Of a stretch of DNA of 64,000 bases, positions 35,102 through 44,283 are shown piece by piece. Both the position numbers and the translations under genes were made by a program. Source of the DNA: Deltaproteobacteria bacterium (GTDB lineage: Bacteria > Myxococcota_A > UBA9160 > UBA4427); the NCBI GenBank assembly GCA_002719955.1, contig PBFW01000013.1, positions 1 to 64,000 on the forward strand, in the 5' to 3' direction. Below the pieces are notes generated by a model. The model did not search any database and had not been told where the DNA came from. It worked only from the letters and a program-made list of their open reading frames with translations. Each line of letters starts with the position of its first letter. Within the stretch, counting starts at the first letter, position 1.

Positions 35102-36232
35102 ATGGAGTTCGGAGTATTCGCGACAGGAACGGTCGGCCCCAAGCCCTGGGATGAAGTGGAACCCCGCGTTCTGCGTGCGGACGTTCAATCGGGCATCGTG
35201 GCCGACGAAGCCGGTTTCGACACCTTCTGGGCCCCGGAACATCACGCCCTCGAAGTCTATTCCCACTCCTCCTCCTCCCACCTGACCTGCCTCGCCGTCG
35301 GGATTCAGACCAAACGCATCCGCGTCATCACCGGCATCATGAATATCTGTCCCACCATCAATCACCCGGTCCGCGTCGCCGAGCAGATCGCCCTCATGGA
35401 TATCCTCACCGACGGACGGGTCGAACTCGGCACCGGTCGCGGAAGCGGATCCACCGAGGTCAACACCTTCGGCCTCTTCAACGAGGACACCCGCGAACTC
35501 TGGGAAGAGGCGGTCCGCGAGATCCCCAAGATGTGGACACAGGATCTCTACGCCCACGACGGAAAGCATTTCTCGGTGCCCGAGCGTTGCATCCTGCCCA
35601 AACCGCTCCAGAAGCCGCACCCGCCGATGTGGGTGACGTCGTCGAATCCCGAGACGGTCGAAGTCGCTGGCCGAATGGGGCTGGGCGTCGCGGTCTTCAG
35701 CTTTCAGGACCCGTTGCTCCTCAAGCCCCTGGTCGAAACCTACAAGGCCGCCATCGCGAATCCGGACCCGGTCAGCGATGTCATCAACAACAAATTCGTG
35801 ACGATCGCGCCGCTGGTCTGCATGGAGGACGGCGCCAAGGCGCGCCAGCTCCAGGACGACCGCGCCGGCCAGATCGACCCGTGGTTCGCCACCTATTTCG
35901 ACACCGTTCGCGAACTGGCGGAGAGGACCAAGGACGAGCCCCGGCCGATCGCACAATCCCGTCTTCGGGAGATGGTCGAAGAGGCCAGAGCTTCCGAGGG
36001 CCTACCGGGCCCCTTCGCCAAGGGCGTGACCGACCCCGAGGCCATGCACCAGGCGGGAATCTGCGCGGGCACGCCCGACGAGGTTGCGCGAACCGTCGCA
36101 CGCTATCAGGAGGCGGGCGTCGACCAGCTCGTCACGCTGCCCCGGCTGGCCTCATGGCTCGAGGACGAGGAACAGGTCTGGGAGTCCATGCGACTCTTCG
36201 GAAGAGAGGTCATTCCCCGATTCAAGAGCTGA
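35102..36232 (+). CDS. LLM class luciferase-like monooxygenase
   Basis: This 376-residue protein is the largest of the four LLM proteins here and is closest in layout to true bacterial-luciferase-like monooxygenases: WAPEHHALEVYSHSSSS at about 42-58, PVRVAEQIALMDILTDGRVE, and RCILPKPLQKPHPPMWV. Such enzymes use reduced flavin and oxygen to hydroxylate or cleave alkyl or sulfur substrates. GAGGAGAGACGAA precedes the ATG at good spacing. It lies 39 bp after the ligase at 33314 and before the KshA-like Rieske gene, so it probably belongs to the same oxygenase-rich module. A reductase partner is not visible nearby. Confidence 0.85.
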   Translation: MEFGVFATGTVGPKPWDEVEPRVLRADVQSGIVADEAGFDTFWAPEHHALEVYSHSSSSHLTCLAVGIQTKRIRVITGIMNICPTINHPVRVAEQIALMDILTDGRVELGTGRGSGSTEVNTFGLFNEDTRELWEEAVREIPKMWTQDLYAHDGKHFSVPERCILPKPLQKPHPPMWVTSSNPETVEVAGRMGLGVAVFSFQDPLLLKPLVETYKAAIANPDPVSDVINNKFVTIAPLVCMEDGAKARQLQDDRAGQIDPWFATYFDTVRELAERTKDEPRPIAQSRLREMVEEARASEGLPGPFAKGVTDPEAMHQAGICAGTPDEVARTVARYQEAGVDQLVTLPRLASWLEDEEQVWESMRLFGREVIPRFKS

Positions 36233-36430
36233 CATACGGCGCCTATCGGATCCGGCACGGGCCGACTGCCGAACCGCATCGAATGATGTGCGATGCATGC
36301 GCCCCGGAAGAGACGGGTTCCAGATGTGAACAACGTCCGACTTGATGCCTGAGATCACAGTCGAAGCCCAGCTGAACGGCGGCCCTGCCGGCCGCTTCCA
36401 TCGATGAAACGACACCCGGGCGAAGGATCC

Positions 36431-37390
36431 ATGACCAGACGAATCGACCTCCCTCCCTACCCGCGCGGCTGGTTCGCCGTTTCAGCCAGCACCGAACTCG
36501 CGCGCAGTGAAGTCCAGCACCATCACTATTTCGGGCAGGAACTCGTCCTGTTTCGGACGGAGGATGGCACCGCGGCGCTCTTCGACGCCCATTGCCCCCA
36601 TCTCGGTGCCCATTTCGGCCATGGCGGACGGGTCGAAGGGAACGATCTCGTCTGCCCCTTTCACGGCTGGAGCTTCGGAGTGGACGGCGCCTGCCGGTCG
36701 ATGCCCTATGGCAAGCGAATTCCAAAGACGGCGCAGGCCCGACGATGGCCCCTGCGCGAAAAATATGGGGTGATCCTCGCTTGGCACTGCCCCAAAGGAT
36801 CGGAGCCGGATTGGGAGATGCCCGAGTTCGATGACAGCAACTGGACAGCCTGCATTTCGAAGCGCTGGGAGATCGCGGGGCATCCTCAGGAAGTCTGTGA
36901 AAACCAGGCCGACTACGGACATTTCATTTTCGTCCACGGCACTCATTTCCCGCGAGCGACCGCCGAACCCATGATCGAGGGTCCGGTTCTGCAGGTCGAC
37001 ATCGAATCCGACCCCGAGGCCATCGAGGAGAAATATCGGGTCGATGGACCCGAGCTCGTCGGATCCAATTGCGGTCATGGTCCCGGACTCACCTTCGCGA
37101 CCATCGTTCCCAAGGACTCGGGACTCACCGCCCTTCAACGGCTCTACGCCACGCCGATCGATGAAGAGCGCCTGGCGCTGCTCGGCGTCGTCAGCGTCGG
37201 GAAGCTCGATCACGACGATGCGACACAACAATACCTCGACGGACTCTCCCAGGCCGTATTCGCGCAGTGGGAAGCCGATGTCCCGCTCTGGGAGACCAAG
37301 GTCTATCGACCGACCCCGGCACTCAACGATGCCGAAGGGAGTGTCGCGGTCTTCCGACGCTGGTACGAGCAGTTCTACGTCGACGATTGA
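36431..37390 (+). CDS. Rieske non-haem iron oxygenase, KshA-like
   Basis: This 319-residue oxygenase component has the Rieske [2Fe-2S] motif with Cys55, His57, Cys75 and His78 (CPHLGAHFG, CPFHGW) and the mononuclear iron site ENQADYGHFIFVHG with His164 and His169. The C-terminal RRWYEQFYVD matches the end of 3-ketosteroid 9-alpha-hydroxylase KshA, as does the overall length, pointing to ring hydroxylation of a steroid-like substrate. KshA needs a reductase (KshB); none is in this window. I start it at ATG 36431, as an ATG at 36404 adds an unmatched leader. The family call is firm; the 9-alpha specificity is inferred. Confidence 0.82.
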   Translation: MTRRIDLPPYPRGWFAVSASTELARSEVQHHHYFGQELVLFRTEDGTAALFDAHCPHLGAHFGHGGRVEGNDLVCPFHGWSFGVDGACRSMPYGKRIPKTAQARRWPLREKYGVILAWHCPKGSEPDWEMPEFDDSNWTACISKRWEIAGHPQEVCENQADYGHFIFVHGTHFPRATAEPMIEGPVLQVDIESDPEAIEEKYRVDGPELVGSNCGHGPGLTFATIVPKDSGLTALQRLYATPIDEERLALLGVVSVGKLDHDDATQQYLDGLSQAVFAQWEADVPLWETKVYRPTPALNDAEGSVAVFRRWYEQFYVDD

Positions 37391-37640
37391 GCGGGCCCGC
37401 GGAGAGTGGATTCGCTGTGCCATGAAATGGATTTCGTTCGGCGACGATCCACCCGGAAGAACCAGAACGGTCTGTGATCGGCAGGTGTGCTAGGCGGGTC
37501 CAGAGGCTGCGCCGCAACGATGGGCTCCACCTCGGTTTTTCGGGTCGAAAACTGGCCCGGATCGGGACTGTCCCAAGGGCTCGAGAATGAATATGCTCCG
37601 AAGACGGTGCAATGGTCCGGAACGTCTATTGGAGGCCCCC

Positions 37641-39674
37641 TTGAAGACAGCAACCACGCCCGATCTCGATCCCATCGATCTCTATCGCCAGATGACCAAG
37701 GTCCAGAAATTCGACGCCCGGGTACGAGCGGGACTCGCCGGCGGTGAGTTCGCGTGCAACTACTGGCCCATCGAGGGGCAGGAAGCGATCGCACCGGCGG
37801 TCTGCGCCAGCCTGACGCCGAGCGATTCCTTCGTGGCGACCTACCGCTTCGCGGGCGACGCCATCGCCAAGGGCGTCCCGCTTCGGGAATTGACCCTGGA
37901 GCTATTGGGTCGCGATGGAGGCACCTCCAAGGGCAAGGGCGGCGCGATGGGCGTCAACTGGCCGGATGCCGGATTGATGGCCACGACCGGTATCGTCGGT
38001 GCGGGACCGCCGATGGCCAACGGACTGGCCCTGGCGGCACAGATGCGCGGCGACGGGGGCGTGACCGTCGTGTCCTTCGGTGACGGAGCGACCAGCAACG
38101 GCGCGGTCCACGAGGCGATGAACCTGGCCGGCGTCTGGCGGCTACCGATCGTTTTCCTTTGCCAGAACAACCTCTTCGGGGAGGGCACCCTGATCCACGA
38201 GTACACGGCCACCGAGCATTTCTCGGACCGCGCCGCCGGCTATGGCATCCCCGGCGAGACGGTGGACGGCAAGGATGCGATGGCGGTCTACGAGACCGCG
38301 CGACGCATGATCGAGCGGGCCCGGGCGGGGGAAGGACCGAGCTTTCTCGAAGCGGTCGCCCAGCGCACCCAGGGACATTATTTCGGCGACAGCATGCCCT
38401 ATGCGGATGCCGATCAACTCGCGGAGGCCAGGGCCAACGCGCCCGTCGAGCGTTTACGCGCCCGATTGATCGAGAACGGCACGGCCACCGCCGCGGATCT
38501 CGATGAGATCGAGGAGCAGGTCACGGGCGAGGTCAACGAAGCCGTCGAGCGGGCGGGCAAAGCCGCCGGCCCGCCCGAGAGTCAACTCTTCGTCGACGTC
38601 TACAAGGATCGCAGCGACGATGGATCTTTGTCGGTCGGAGCGTCGGTCGGAGCGTCGGTCGGAGCGTCGGTCGCGTCGGCGCCGGACGGCCCCACAAGCG
38701 AGCTCAACCTGGCCGGCGCGATCCGGCAGGGCCTCGACCAGGCGATGGCGCGGGATGAATCGATCATCCTGCTCGGCGAGGATATCCATGACCCGATGGG
38801 CGGCATGTTCACCGTCACGCAGGGCCTCTCGACCCAATATGGCCGCGAGCGCGTTCGACCGACACCGATCGCGGAGACCTCGATCATCGGCGCCTCGATC
38901 GGCGCGGCGATGGGCGGGCTGCGCCCCGTCGCCGAGGTGATGTTCTTCGACTTCCTGGGCGTGTGCCTGGATCAGCTCGCGAACCACGCCGCCAAGCTTC
39001 GTTATATGACGGGTGGCCGCGCGCAGGTGCCGATGGTGCTGCGCACCGTCGAAGGCAGACAGAGCGGGGCACAACATTCCCAATCCCTCGAGGCGTGGCT
39101 GATGCACACACCGGGACTCAAGGTGGTCTGGGGTTCCACACCCGCGGACGCCAAGGGACTGATCCTCAGCGCCATCGAGGACGACGACCCGGTGGTCTTC
39201 ATCGAGAGCATGGCAATGTTCTTCGACCCGACCTGGCAGGGCGAGGTGCCCGAAGCGGAGTACCGCATCCCGATCGGTCAGGCCGATGTGAAGCGCGAGG
39301 GATCCGACATCACGTTGGTGAGCTACGGGTCGATGATGCCCTACGCGCTCACCGCGGCCGAAGAGGTGGCCGCCGATGGGATCAATGTCGAGATCATCGA
39401 CCTGCGCAGTCTGGTGCCGCTGGACCTCGAGACGGTCCTGACCTCGGTCGGCAAGACGAAACGGCTCGCGGTCGCCCACACGGCCACGCGCTTCTGTGGC
39501 CCCGGAGCAGAGATCGCGGCGGCGGTCGGCGCCGAACTACACGGCGAGTTGATCGCGCCGATCGCACGCGTGGGCGCCACCTATACCCCAGTGCCTCGGG
39601 CACCGGAGCTCGAGGCGCTGCATACGCCGCGGGTCGGCGCGGTCAGCGCCGCGCTTCGAGAGCTGATGGGATGA
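37641..39674 (+). CDS. Fused E1 alpha-beta thiamine-dependent 2-oxoacid dehydrogenase
   Basis: This protein of about 677 residues joins an E1-alpha half (about 1-325), with the thiamine diphosphate motif GDGATSNGAV to CQNN at about 148-178, to an E1-beta half (about 355-677) that starts LAGAIRQGLDQAMARDES and contains LLGEDIHDPMGG. The linker (about 331-348) is a Ser-Val-Gly-Ala repeat encoded by a 12-bp tandem repeat. The fusion would decarboxylate a 2-oxoacid such as pyruvate, a branched-chain oxoacid or acetoin, and pass the acyl group to a lipoyl domain. TTG 37641 with GGAGG upstream is the best start; ATG 37587 is an alternative. The next gene encodes only a lipoyl domain, with no E2 core or E3. 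Confidence 0.85.
   Translation: MKTATTPDLDPIDLYRQMTKVQKFDARVRAGLAGGEFACNYWPIEGQEAIAPAVCASLTPSDSFVATYRFAGDAIAKGVPLRELTLELLGRDGGTSKGKGGAMGVNWPDAGLMATTGIVGAGPPMANGLALAAQMRGDGGVTVVSFGDGATSNGAVHEAMNLAGVWRLPIVFLCQNNLFGEGTLIHEYTATEHFSDRAAGYGIPGETVDGKDAMAVYETARRMIERARAGEGPSFLEAVAQRTQGHYFGDSMPYADADQLAEARANAPVERLRARLIENGTATAADLDEIEEQVTGEVNEAVERAGKAAGPPESQLFVDVYKDRSDDGSLSVGASVGASVGASVASAPDGPTSELNLAGAIRQGLDQAMARDESIILLGEDIHDPMGGMFTVTQGLSTQYGRERVRPTPIAETSIIGASIGAAMGGLRPVAEVMFFDFLGVCLDQLANHAAKLRYMTGGRAQVPMVLRTVEGRQSGAQHSQSLEAWLMHTPGLKVVWGSTPADAKGLILSAIEDDDPVVFIESMAMFFDPTWQGEVPEAEYRIPIGQADVKREGSDITLVSYGSMMPYALTAAEEVAADGINVEIIDLRSLVPLDLETVLTSVGKTKRLAVAHTATRFCGPGAEIAAAVGAELHGELIAPIARVGATYTPVPRAPELEALHTPRVGAVSAALRELMG
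38631..38673 (+). repeat. 12-bp tandem repeat in E1 linker
   Basis: Three perfect head-to-tail copies of TCGGTCGGAGCG (38631-38666) plus a 7-base partial copy encode the S-V-G-A linker between the E1-alpha and E1-beta halves. Being a multiple of three, changes in copy number would lengthen or shorten the linker without breaking the frame. Confidence 0.9.
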
Positions 39675-39898
39675 CCGAAATCCGAATTCCGAAACCGGGA
39701 GATGCCATCCACGAGGGCACCATCGGGTTATGGCGGGTGAAAGAGGGCCAGCAAGTGGAACCCGGCGACATCCTGTACGAACTCGAGACGGAAAAGACCA
39801 CCCTGGAAATCGAAGCGTCGGTCTCGGGGCAGGTACACCTGATCGGTGTGGAAGGCGAGACCTACCCGATTGGCGAGCTGATCGCCACGATCGAATAA
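39671..39898 (+). CDS. Stand-alone lipoyl-attachment (biotinyl/lipoyl) domain
   Basis: This 75-residue protein is a single lipoyl domain with the modified Lys42 in ETEKTTLEIEA and the usual beta-hairpin layout (IRIPKPGDAIHEG). The ATG overlaps the stop of the fused E1 gene (ATGA), so it is the acyl carrier for that E1. In normal complexes this domain is at the N-terminus of E2; here the catalytic acyltransferase core is missing, as in H-protein-like or split systems. An E2 core and a dihydrolipoamide dehydrogenase would need to be supplied elsewhere, or the acyl group may be delivered to another acceptor. Confidence 0.85.
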   Translation: MTEIRIPKPGDAIHEGTIGLWRVKEGQQVEPGDILYELETEKTTLEIEASVSGQVHLIGVEGETYPIGELIATIE

Positions 39899-39930
39899 CG
39901 GGGCCCGATTCTTCCCACCCGCGACCGTCT

Positions 39931-40557
39931 TCAATCGTCTCCGGCGCTCAAATAGTCCGAGAGCATCTTGCCCACTTCCCGGGCGAAGACGTCCTTCTCG
40001 ACCGGCTCTTCCGGTGCAGCCACGAAGGCGCGGGCAGCCGAAACACCCACGAGGCCGGTGATTCGCACGGCGAGCTCCAGATCTTCGCGACCGCGCGCCT
40101 CCAGGTGGCGAGCGAGATAGCCCTTGTAGGTCGAAAAGTTGAGCAGCTCCGCCGCCAGGGTCTGGGCGATCAATCGAAGGTTCGGATCCGTGTCGACCAG
40201 GTCGATGAGGACCGCCCTGTTCTCTCGGTAGAGATCGATCAGCGTCTCCACCGATTTCGGCATCAGATCTTCCAAGGGAGACGACATCAGCTTGCGAAGC
40301 TCATCGCGCGCCGTGTCCGCAAGGCGCAACGCGCGGTCCTCGACCAGGGCCACTGCAATGGCCTCGCGATCAGGGAAATATTGATAGACCGAACCGACAC
40401 TCGTGCCCGCGCGCTTGGCGATGCGCGTCGTCGTGAGCGCGGCGGCGCCCTCCTCCGCCATCAGCCTCGCCGCCGCCTCCAGCAGCACGTCGACGGTCGC
40501 TTTGGCGCGCGCCTGTTTGGGCTTGCGTCGCCCGTCTTCCTTCGCCTTGTCCACCAT
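39931..40557 (-). CDS. TetR family transcriptional regulator
   Basis: This 208-residue regulator has a Lys/Arg-rich leader (MVDKAKEDGRRKPKQARAKA) and a helix-turn-helix with ALTTTRIAKRAGTSVGSVYQYFPD, a common AcrR-like form. The ATG at 40557 has GGAAGG 9 nt upstream, so, unlike the TetR genes at 23285 and 29037, it has a normal leader. It lies 116 bp downstream of the ligase gene at 40674 on the same strand and converges on the lipoyl-domain gene at 39898. It may control the carboxylase/ligase operon upstream or itself. Confidence 0.87.
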   Translation of the reverse strand: MVDKAKEDGRRKPKQARAKATVDVLLEAAARLMAEEGAAALTTTRIAKRAGTSVGSVYQYFPDREAIAVALVEDRALRLADTARDELRKLMSSPLEDLMPKSVETLIDLYRENRAVLIDLVDTDPNLRLIAQTLAAELLNFSTYKGYLARHLEARGREDLELAVRITGLVGVSAARAFVAAPEEPVEKDVFAREVGKMLSDYLSAGDD

Positions 40558-40673
40558 GAATGACGGCCTTCCAAGCTCTCAGAGACCGCCAGGATACACG
40601 CCGGCTCCGTCAGTGGGCGTCCCGATTTCGCATTCGCGCCCCCCAACGAAGCCCGCGCCGCCGATCACTCGCC

Positions 40674-42224
40674 TCAATCCCGCAGGCGCGCCACGATCTC
40701 GCGCTTCGCGAGTTTTCCGCTCACCATATGGGGCAGTTCGGAGACGAATTCCAGCGAGCCCGGAACCTTGTAGCCAGCAAGATGCTCGCGGCAGAACAAC
40801 AAGATCTCTTCGCTCGTCACCCGCCCGCCCTCGTTGCGCACGATCAGCGCATGGGGACGTTCGCCCCACTCCTCATCGGGAAGCCCGATCACCGCACTTT
40901 CGAAGATGTCGGGGTGGCTCTCCAGAAGGTTCTCGATCTCCTTGGGGTAGATATTGGCTCCCCCGGAAATCAGCATATCCTTCTGACGGTCACAGATATA
41001 GTAGAAACCGTCCTCGTCGAAGGTCGCGACATCACCCACCGTCGAGAAATCGCCGCGCAGCGATTTTTCGTAGGCTTCGTCATCACCGAGATAAGAGCGA
41101 TAGACCGAATCGCTCTTCGCGTAGAGTACCCCGGGTTGATTGGGCTCGGTGATGATCCGATCGTCATCGTCCACCAGGATGATCTCCACGCCGGGCGCAG
41201 CTCGACCGCAGGAACCCGGCCGGCTGAGCTGGTCTTCCGGTGCCTGAACGGTGACGGTTGCGAGTTCGGAGGATCCGTAGAGTTCCCAGAGATCGCAGCT
41301 CGGGAACGCCTCGACGAAGGCCTCTTTCAGGGAGTGGGGCCATTGCGCCGCCGCGGCGATCATCGTCTTCAAGCTCGAGGTATCCCTCTTTCGCCGCTGC
41401 GATTCGGGCAGCGCGCAGACGTGACGGATCGCGATCGGCGCGCTGTATGAGTTGCTGACCCGGTATTTTTCGACGAGACGAAGCCAATCCGCCGCGTCGA
41501 ATTTCTGCTGCAATACGACGGTCCCACCGATCAGCAGGCTGTTATTGGCCATCCCATTCGGTCCGCCATGCGAGAGTGAGCCCGTCACGATGAAGACCCC
41601 ATCGCCGCCACCCAGCAGACCGGTCTGGAGCTCGATCTCGCTCACACCCAATCCGTAGCGGACGACGCCCTTTGGCAGACCCGTGGTCCCCGAGGTGAAG
41701 ATCAGGATGGGATCGAACCCCTTGCGCGAACTCTTGCGCGGCTTCGGCTCCTGAATCGAAGATCCGTCGACGAATTCCGCGAATGGAATCTGACCGTCGA
41801 GCGCATCACCATCGAAGACGACGACCTCGCGGATACTGGGCAGCTCGTCCTTGATGAAGAGCTCCCGAAAATCTCCGGCGGTCCACGCGAAGGTGGGCTC
41901 GGCGACCCCCACGATCGAATGCACCTCGCTCTTCGTGAGTCGGTGATTCAGCGAAATCGAAAACCCCCCCGCCTTTCGGGCGGCGTGCTGGATCGCGATC
42001 ACCTCGACACAATTGCGACCCGCCCACACCAGACGCTCCCCCGAACCGAAGCCCACGTCGACCAACGCGTTGGCGATCCGATTGACCATCTCATTCAACT
42101 CGCGAAAGGTCACGACGCGCAGGGATCCATCCGGTCGATCGTCGATCACCGCGGGCTTGTCCGGTGTATCCGCCGCGTTGACCGCCAGCCGATCACGCGC
42201 GTCTCCGATTGCGGCCATCGTCAT
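40674..42224 (-). CDS. AMP-binding acyl-CoA ligase
   Basis: This 516-residue ANL ligase has the P-loop ILIFTSGTTGLPKGVVRYG, the LYGSSELATVTV motif, the ISGGANIYPKEIENL hinge and the C-terminal Lys of VSGKLAKREI. I start it at ATG 42224 because GGAGGG is 9 nt upstream. An ATG at 42233 would abut that site, and the ATG at 42290 would overlap the carboxylase gene. It follows the biotin carboxylase gene by 46 bp on the same strand. It likely feeds acyl-CoA into the carboxylase and dehydrogenases of this operon. Confidence 0.87.
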   Translation of the reverse strand: MTMAAIGDARDRLAVNAADTPDKPAVIDDRPDGSLRVVTFRELNEMVNRIANALVDVGFGSGERLVWAGRNCVEVIAIQHAARKAGGFSISLNHRLTKSEVHSIVGVAEPTFAWTAGDFRELFIKDELPSIREVVVFDGDALDGQIPFAEFVDGSSIQEPKPRKSSRKGFDPILIFTSGTTGLPKGVVRYGLGVSEIELQTGLLGGGDGVFIVTGSLSHGGPNGMANNSLLIGGTVVLQQKFDAADWLRLVEKYRVSNSYSAPIAIRHVCALPESQRRKRDTSSLKTMIAAAAQWPHSLKEAFVEAFPSCDLWELYGSSELATVTVQAPEDQLSRPGSCGRAAPGVEIILVDDDDRIITEPNQPGVLYAKSDSVYRSYLGDDEAYEKSLRGDFSTVGDVATFDEDGFYYICDRQKDMLISGGANIYPKEIENLLESHPDIFESAVIGLPDEEWGERPHALIVRNEGGRVTSEEILLFCREHLAGYKVPGSLEFVSELPHMVSGKLAKREIVARLRD

Positions 42225-42270
42225 ACGAGCCATCCCTCCATGACTGCACACCTCGTAACGGAGGCAGCGC

Positions 42271-44274
42271 TCAATGCGGATCTTCCTCACTGATCTCCGC
42301 GAGCAGCGATCCGCTCTCGACCTGATCGTCGACGACGACTCGGAGCTCGCTCACGGTACCGTCGTGGGGGGCCGTGATGCGATGTTCCATCTTCATGGCC
42401 TCGAGCACAAGCAAGAGCTGCCCGGTCACGACCCGGTCGCCGACAGAGACGTTCACGGACAACACCCGGCCTGGCATCTGTGCCGTGAGCCCACCCGCCG
42501 AGTCCTCGCCCGCGAACTCGGGGAAGCGCGGCTCCGCCCGCAGCACGAGGTCGAATTGTGCGCCGTGGATCAGGCGATGCACACCCTGCGCCACGATGTC
42601 GAAGCGGCGGCGCACGCCATCGATCTCGAGATCGATGCGCTCGGCTTCGATCTCTCGGATGCGCACGAGAGCGGTCTCCCCCTCCACCACGACCTCAAAA
42701 TCTCCGTCTCGACGCGCCGAATAACACACCGAAAGTGCTCTTCCCTTCGCATCTCGAAAGACGCGCCGAACGGCTGCAGCGTGGGTATTTCTCCAGCCAC
42801 TCGGATGTGTCGTGAGCACCTGTGCCTGTTCGCGGTTCGAAGATTGAGCGAGGAGCGCGGCCGCGATCGCCGCGGAGTGCAAATCTTCCATCGCCACCGG
42901 GCGATTCCGAGCGGGGGCCCGAGTCTCGATGAAATCCGTTGTCGTATCGCCCGCCAGGAAGGCTTCGTGGCGAAGGATCGTCGCCAGGAATTCTCGATTG
43001 GTGATCACGCCCTGGATTCGCGTCGTCTCGAGCACCCGCGCCAGGCTGAGCGCCGCCTCGCGACGCGTCGGGGCGTGGACGATCAGCTTGGCCAGGAGCG
43101 GATCGAATTCGATCCCGATCGAGCTTCCCACCTCGATCCCCGAGTCGATTCGCGCTGGCACATCCGCAGCGGGCTGCCAGGCCAGGACCGTCCCCGCCGC
43201 CGGCAAGAAGTCGTTATTCGGGTCTTCGGCGTAGAGCCGCGCTTCGATCGCATGACCCGAGTGTGCGAGATCGGCCTGGTTGAAACCGAGCGCTTCACCC
43301 TGCGCGATTCGCAACTGTTCGCGCACGAGGTCGAGCCCACAGATCGCCTCGGTCACCGGATGCTCGACCTGCAGCCGAGTATTCATCTCGAGGAACCAGA
43401 AGCAGGGCTCTGCCGTGCCCTGCTCGAGCAGGAATTCGACGGTCCCGGCTGAGGAATAGCCGATCGACTTGGCCGCGATCAGTGCGGCCGCTCCGATGCG
43501 CTCACGAAGTTCGGGGGTCACCGCTGGCGACGGTGCCTCCTCGATGAGTTTCTGGTGGCGGCGCTGAATCGAGCACTCACGCTCGAAACAGTGCACGAGG
43601 TTGCCATGCTCATCACCGAGGACCTGGATCTCCACGTGCCGTGTGCTGGGCAGCCAGCGCTCGAGAAAGAGTGTGCCCTCGCCAAAGGCCGCCACCGCCT
43701 CACGACGCGCCGACTCGAGGGACTCGGCGAGGTCGGCCTCCGCATGGACGACGCGCATGCCACGACCGCCGCCCCCCGCGGACGCCTTCACGAGCAGGGG
43801 ATATCCGATCCGAGCGGCCACCTCGCCGGCCTCGGCCCCAACCGGAATTTCCTCGGAGGGAAGCGTCGGCAGGCCGACCTCCATCATCCTCTTCTTGGCG
43901 GAGAGCTTGTCGCCCATGGCGGCGATGGCCTCGGAAGAGGGCCCCACGAAGACGAGGCCCGCCTCGCGGACGCGGCGCGCAAAGGTCGCGTTCTCGGAGA
44001 GGAACCCATAGCCGGGATGAATCGCGTCGGCGTCGCTGCGAAGAGCCGCAGCGATGATCTTGTCCATGTCGAGGTAGGTCTCGCCGGCGGCGCGCCCCGC
44101 GAGCGCGATCGCCGCATCCGCCTCTCGAACAAAGGGGGCGTCCGCGTCGCCCTCCGCATACATGGCAACACTGCGAATACCCATCGCGTGGGCGCTGCGC
44201 ATGATTCGGCGCGCAATCTCACCTCGATTCGCGACGAGTAGTCGAGTGATGGGACGAGATGGCATCACGGGCAT
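42271..44274 (-). CDS. Biotin carboxylase subunit of acyl-CoA carboxylase (MccA/PccA type)
   Basis: This 667-residue protein contains biotin carboxylase N-terminal, ATP-grasp (SAGGGGRGMRVVH) and C-terminal domains, a linking region, and a biotin carboxyl carrier domain whose biotinylated Lys lies in EAMKMEH near residue 628. This domain order and length are those of methylcrotonyl-, geranyl- or propionyl-CoA carboxylase alpha chains. It carboxylates biotin with ATP and bicarbonate and pairs with the carboxyltransferase encoded just upstream, 9 bp away. The first ATG (44274) has AGGAG close by; a second ATG three codons on is possible. The acyl specificity is not evident. Confidence 0.92.
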   Translation of the reverse strand: MPVMPSRPITRLLVANRGEIARRIMRSAHAMGIRSVAMYAEGDADAPFVREADAAIALAGRAAGETYLDMDKIIAAALRSDADAIHPGYGFLSENATFARRVREAGLVFVGPSSEAIAAMGDKLSAKKRMMEVGLPTLPSEEIPVGAEAGEVAARIGYPLLVKASAGGGGRGMRVVHAEADLAESLESARREAVAAFGEGTLFLERWLPSTRHVEIQVLGDEHGNLVHCFERECSIQRRHQKLIEEAPSPAVTPELRERIGAAALIAAKSIGYSSAGTVEFLLEQGTAEPCFWFLEMNTRLQVEHPVTEAICGLDLVREQLRIAQGEALGFNQADLAHSGHAIEARLYAEDPNNDFLPAAGTVLAWQPAADVPARIDSGIEVGSSIGIEFDPLLAKLIVHAPTRREAALSLARVLETTRIQGVITNREFLATILRHEAFLAGDTTTDFIETRAPARNRPVAMEDLHSAAIAAALLAQSSNREQAQVLTTHPSGWRNTHAAAVRRVFRDAKGRALSVCYSARRDGDFEVVVEGETALVRIREIEAERIDLEIDGVRRRFDIVAQGVHRLIHGAQFDLVLRAEPRFPEFAGEDSAGGLTAQMPGRVLSVNVSVGDRVVTGQLLLVLEAMKMEHRITAPHDGTVSELRVVVDDQVESGSLLAEISEEDPH

Positions 44275-44283
44275 CCGCTCCTG

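Noticed and set aside
38631..38673. Short tandem repeat as a CRISPR-like array
   Set aside because: Units are 12 bp, directly adjacent with no spacers, and are read in frame as protein.
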